The notes beneath the pieces were generated by a model. The model did no database searches. It worked only from the letters and a program-made list of their open reading frames with translations, and had not been told where the DNA came from. A stretch of 64,000 nucleotides of DNA from a bacterium (GTDB lineage: Bacteria; Bdellovibrionota; Bdellovibrionia; Bdellovibrionales; Bdellovibrionaceae): contig JAIELP010000009.1 of the NCBI GenBank assembly GCA_019752925.1, positions 1 to 64,000 of the forward strand, written 5' to 3'. Numbering within the stretch: the stretch's first letter is position 1; each line of letters starts with the position of its first letter. This document shows, one piece after another, positions 63,870 to 64,000 of the stretch. The position numbers and the translations under genes were made by a program.

Positions 63870-64000
63870 TTAAAACTGTTTTAAAAATCTGGTGTCGTTG
63901 GCTGGAAATAATCGAATATCATCTACACCGTACTTGATAATCGCCATACGCTCCACACCAAAGCCGAAAGCAAAGCCCTGCCATTTGGGGTATTCAACTT
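63870..64000 (-). CDS. pheS: phenylalanyl-tRNA synthetase alpha subunit (C-terminal part only)
   Basis: The last 42 codons of a minus-strand gene enter at the right edge. The translation [20 protein letters not shown] ending in the motif-3 region, then GVDDIRLF and RFLKQF before the TAA, is the conserved end of PheS. The rest of the gene lies beyond 64000. It stops 12 bases before the pheT start. Confidence 0.97.
   Translation of the reverse strand, partial: VEYPKWQGFAFGFGVERMAIIKYGVDDIRLFPANDTRFLKQF

Noticed and set aside
1-64000. JUMPstart/ops element, CRISPR array, transposase, tRNA
   Set aside because: None seen on either strand; intergenic gaps are short and do not hold direct repeats or tRNA-like cloverleaves.

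Overview
This AT-rich 64-kb window from a Gram-negative bacterium is almost entirely a large, mosaic surface-polysaccharide locus (O-antigen, LPS and/or capsule). At the right it borders the housekeeping block pheS-pheT-ihfA-merR; carAB sits inside it near the left end. The low GC, the DUF4360 secreted protein and the position of a big LPS locus next to pheST-ihfA-merR resemble Bdellovibrio-like bacteria (Bdellovibrionota). That assignment is an inference only; nothing in the window proves it. I saw no tRNA, rRNA, CRISPR array, insertion sequence or phage gene, and no gene-free stretch longer than about 180 bases.

Layout. (1) 75-4595, minus: a UDP-N-acetyl-L-fucosamine cassette fnlA-fnlB-fnlC followed by a WbuB-type glycosyltransferase that is broken by a frameshift. 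(2) 4704-9117, minus: carA-carB. (3) 9211-16965, plus: a NodU-type carbamoyltransferase, an SGNH protein, a 37-aa lysine-rich small protein, a sulfotransferase, a GT4 enzyme, a Wzx flippase and a GT2 enzyme. (4) 16979-28282, minus: a polymerase, an OafA acyltransferase with an SGNH domain, an acetyltransferase, a Gfo/Idh oxidoreductase, a HisC-like aminotransferase, a KdsB-like cytidylyltransferase, a DegT aminotransferase, a cupin epimerase, rfbG-rfbF (CDP-4-keto-6-deoxyglucose) and a cyclase-family hydrolase. (5) 28411-31774, plus: a variant GmhA, an SDR, a 3-dehydroquinate-synthase-like sugar cyclase and a 2-hydroxyacid dehydrogenase. (6) 31775-45036, minus apart from one acyltransferase: a second flippase and GT set, a GDP-mannose-derived branch (gmd, an Fcl-like gene, a DegT, an acetyltransferase, a cupin) and a dTDP-3-acetamido-3,6-dideoxyhexose branch (rmlA, fdtB, fdtA, an acetyltransferase, rmlB). 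(7) 45175-47405, plus: ugd and a UDP-xylose synthase. (8) 47389-54806, minus: a tight operon manC-pstC-pstA-pstB-colD-like-GT2-galU-gmhA, in which a phosphate ABC transporter is buried among sugar genes. (9) 54983-64000: a DUF4360 protein, a long bidirectional terminator, an O-antigen ligase/polymerase, an exported FMN-reductase fusion, a histidine kinase, and merR, ihfA, pheT and the end of pheS.

How it fits together. The window encodes precursor routes to UDP-FucNAc, CDP-deoxy sugars, GDP-deoxy sugars, dTDP-Fuc3NAc/Qui3NAc, UDP-GlcA/UDP-xylose, GDP-mannose and heptose, together with two Wzx flippases, two Wzy/WaaL-type membrane proteins and decorating enzymes (O-carbamoyl, sulfate, O-acyl). 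The most unusual parts are the apparent cyclitol or odd-ulosonate gene set around 21-32 kb, the carAB/carbamoyltransferase pairing, the PstS-less pstCAB inside a sugar operon, and the exported flavoprotein fused to a domain otherwise known from long bacterial aromatic amino acid hydroxylases.
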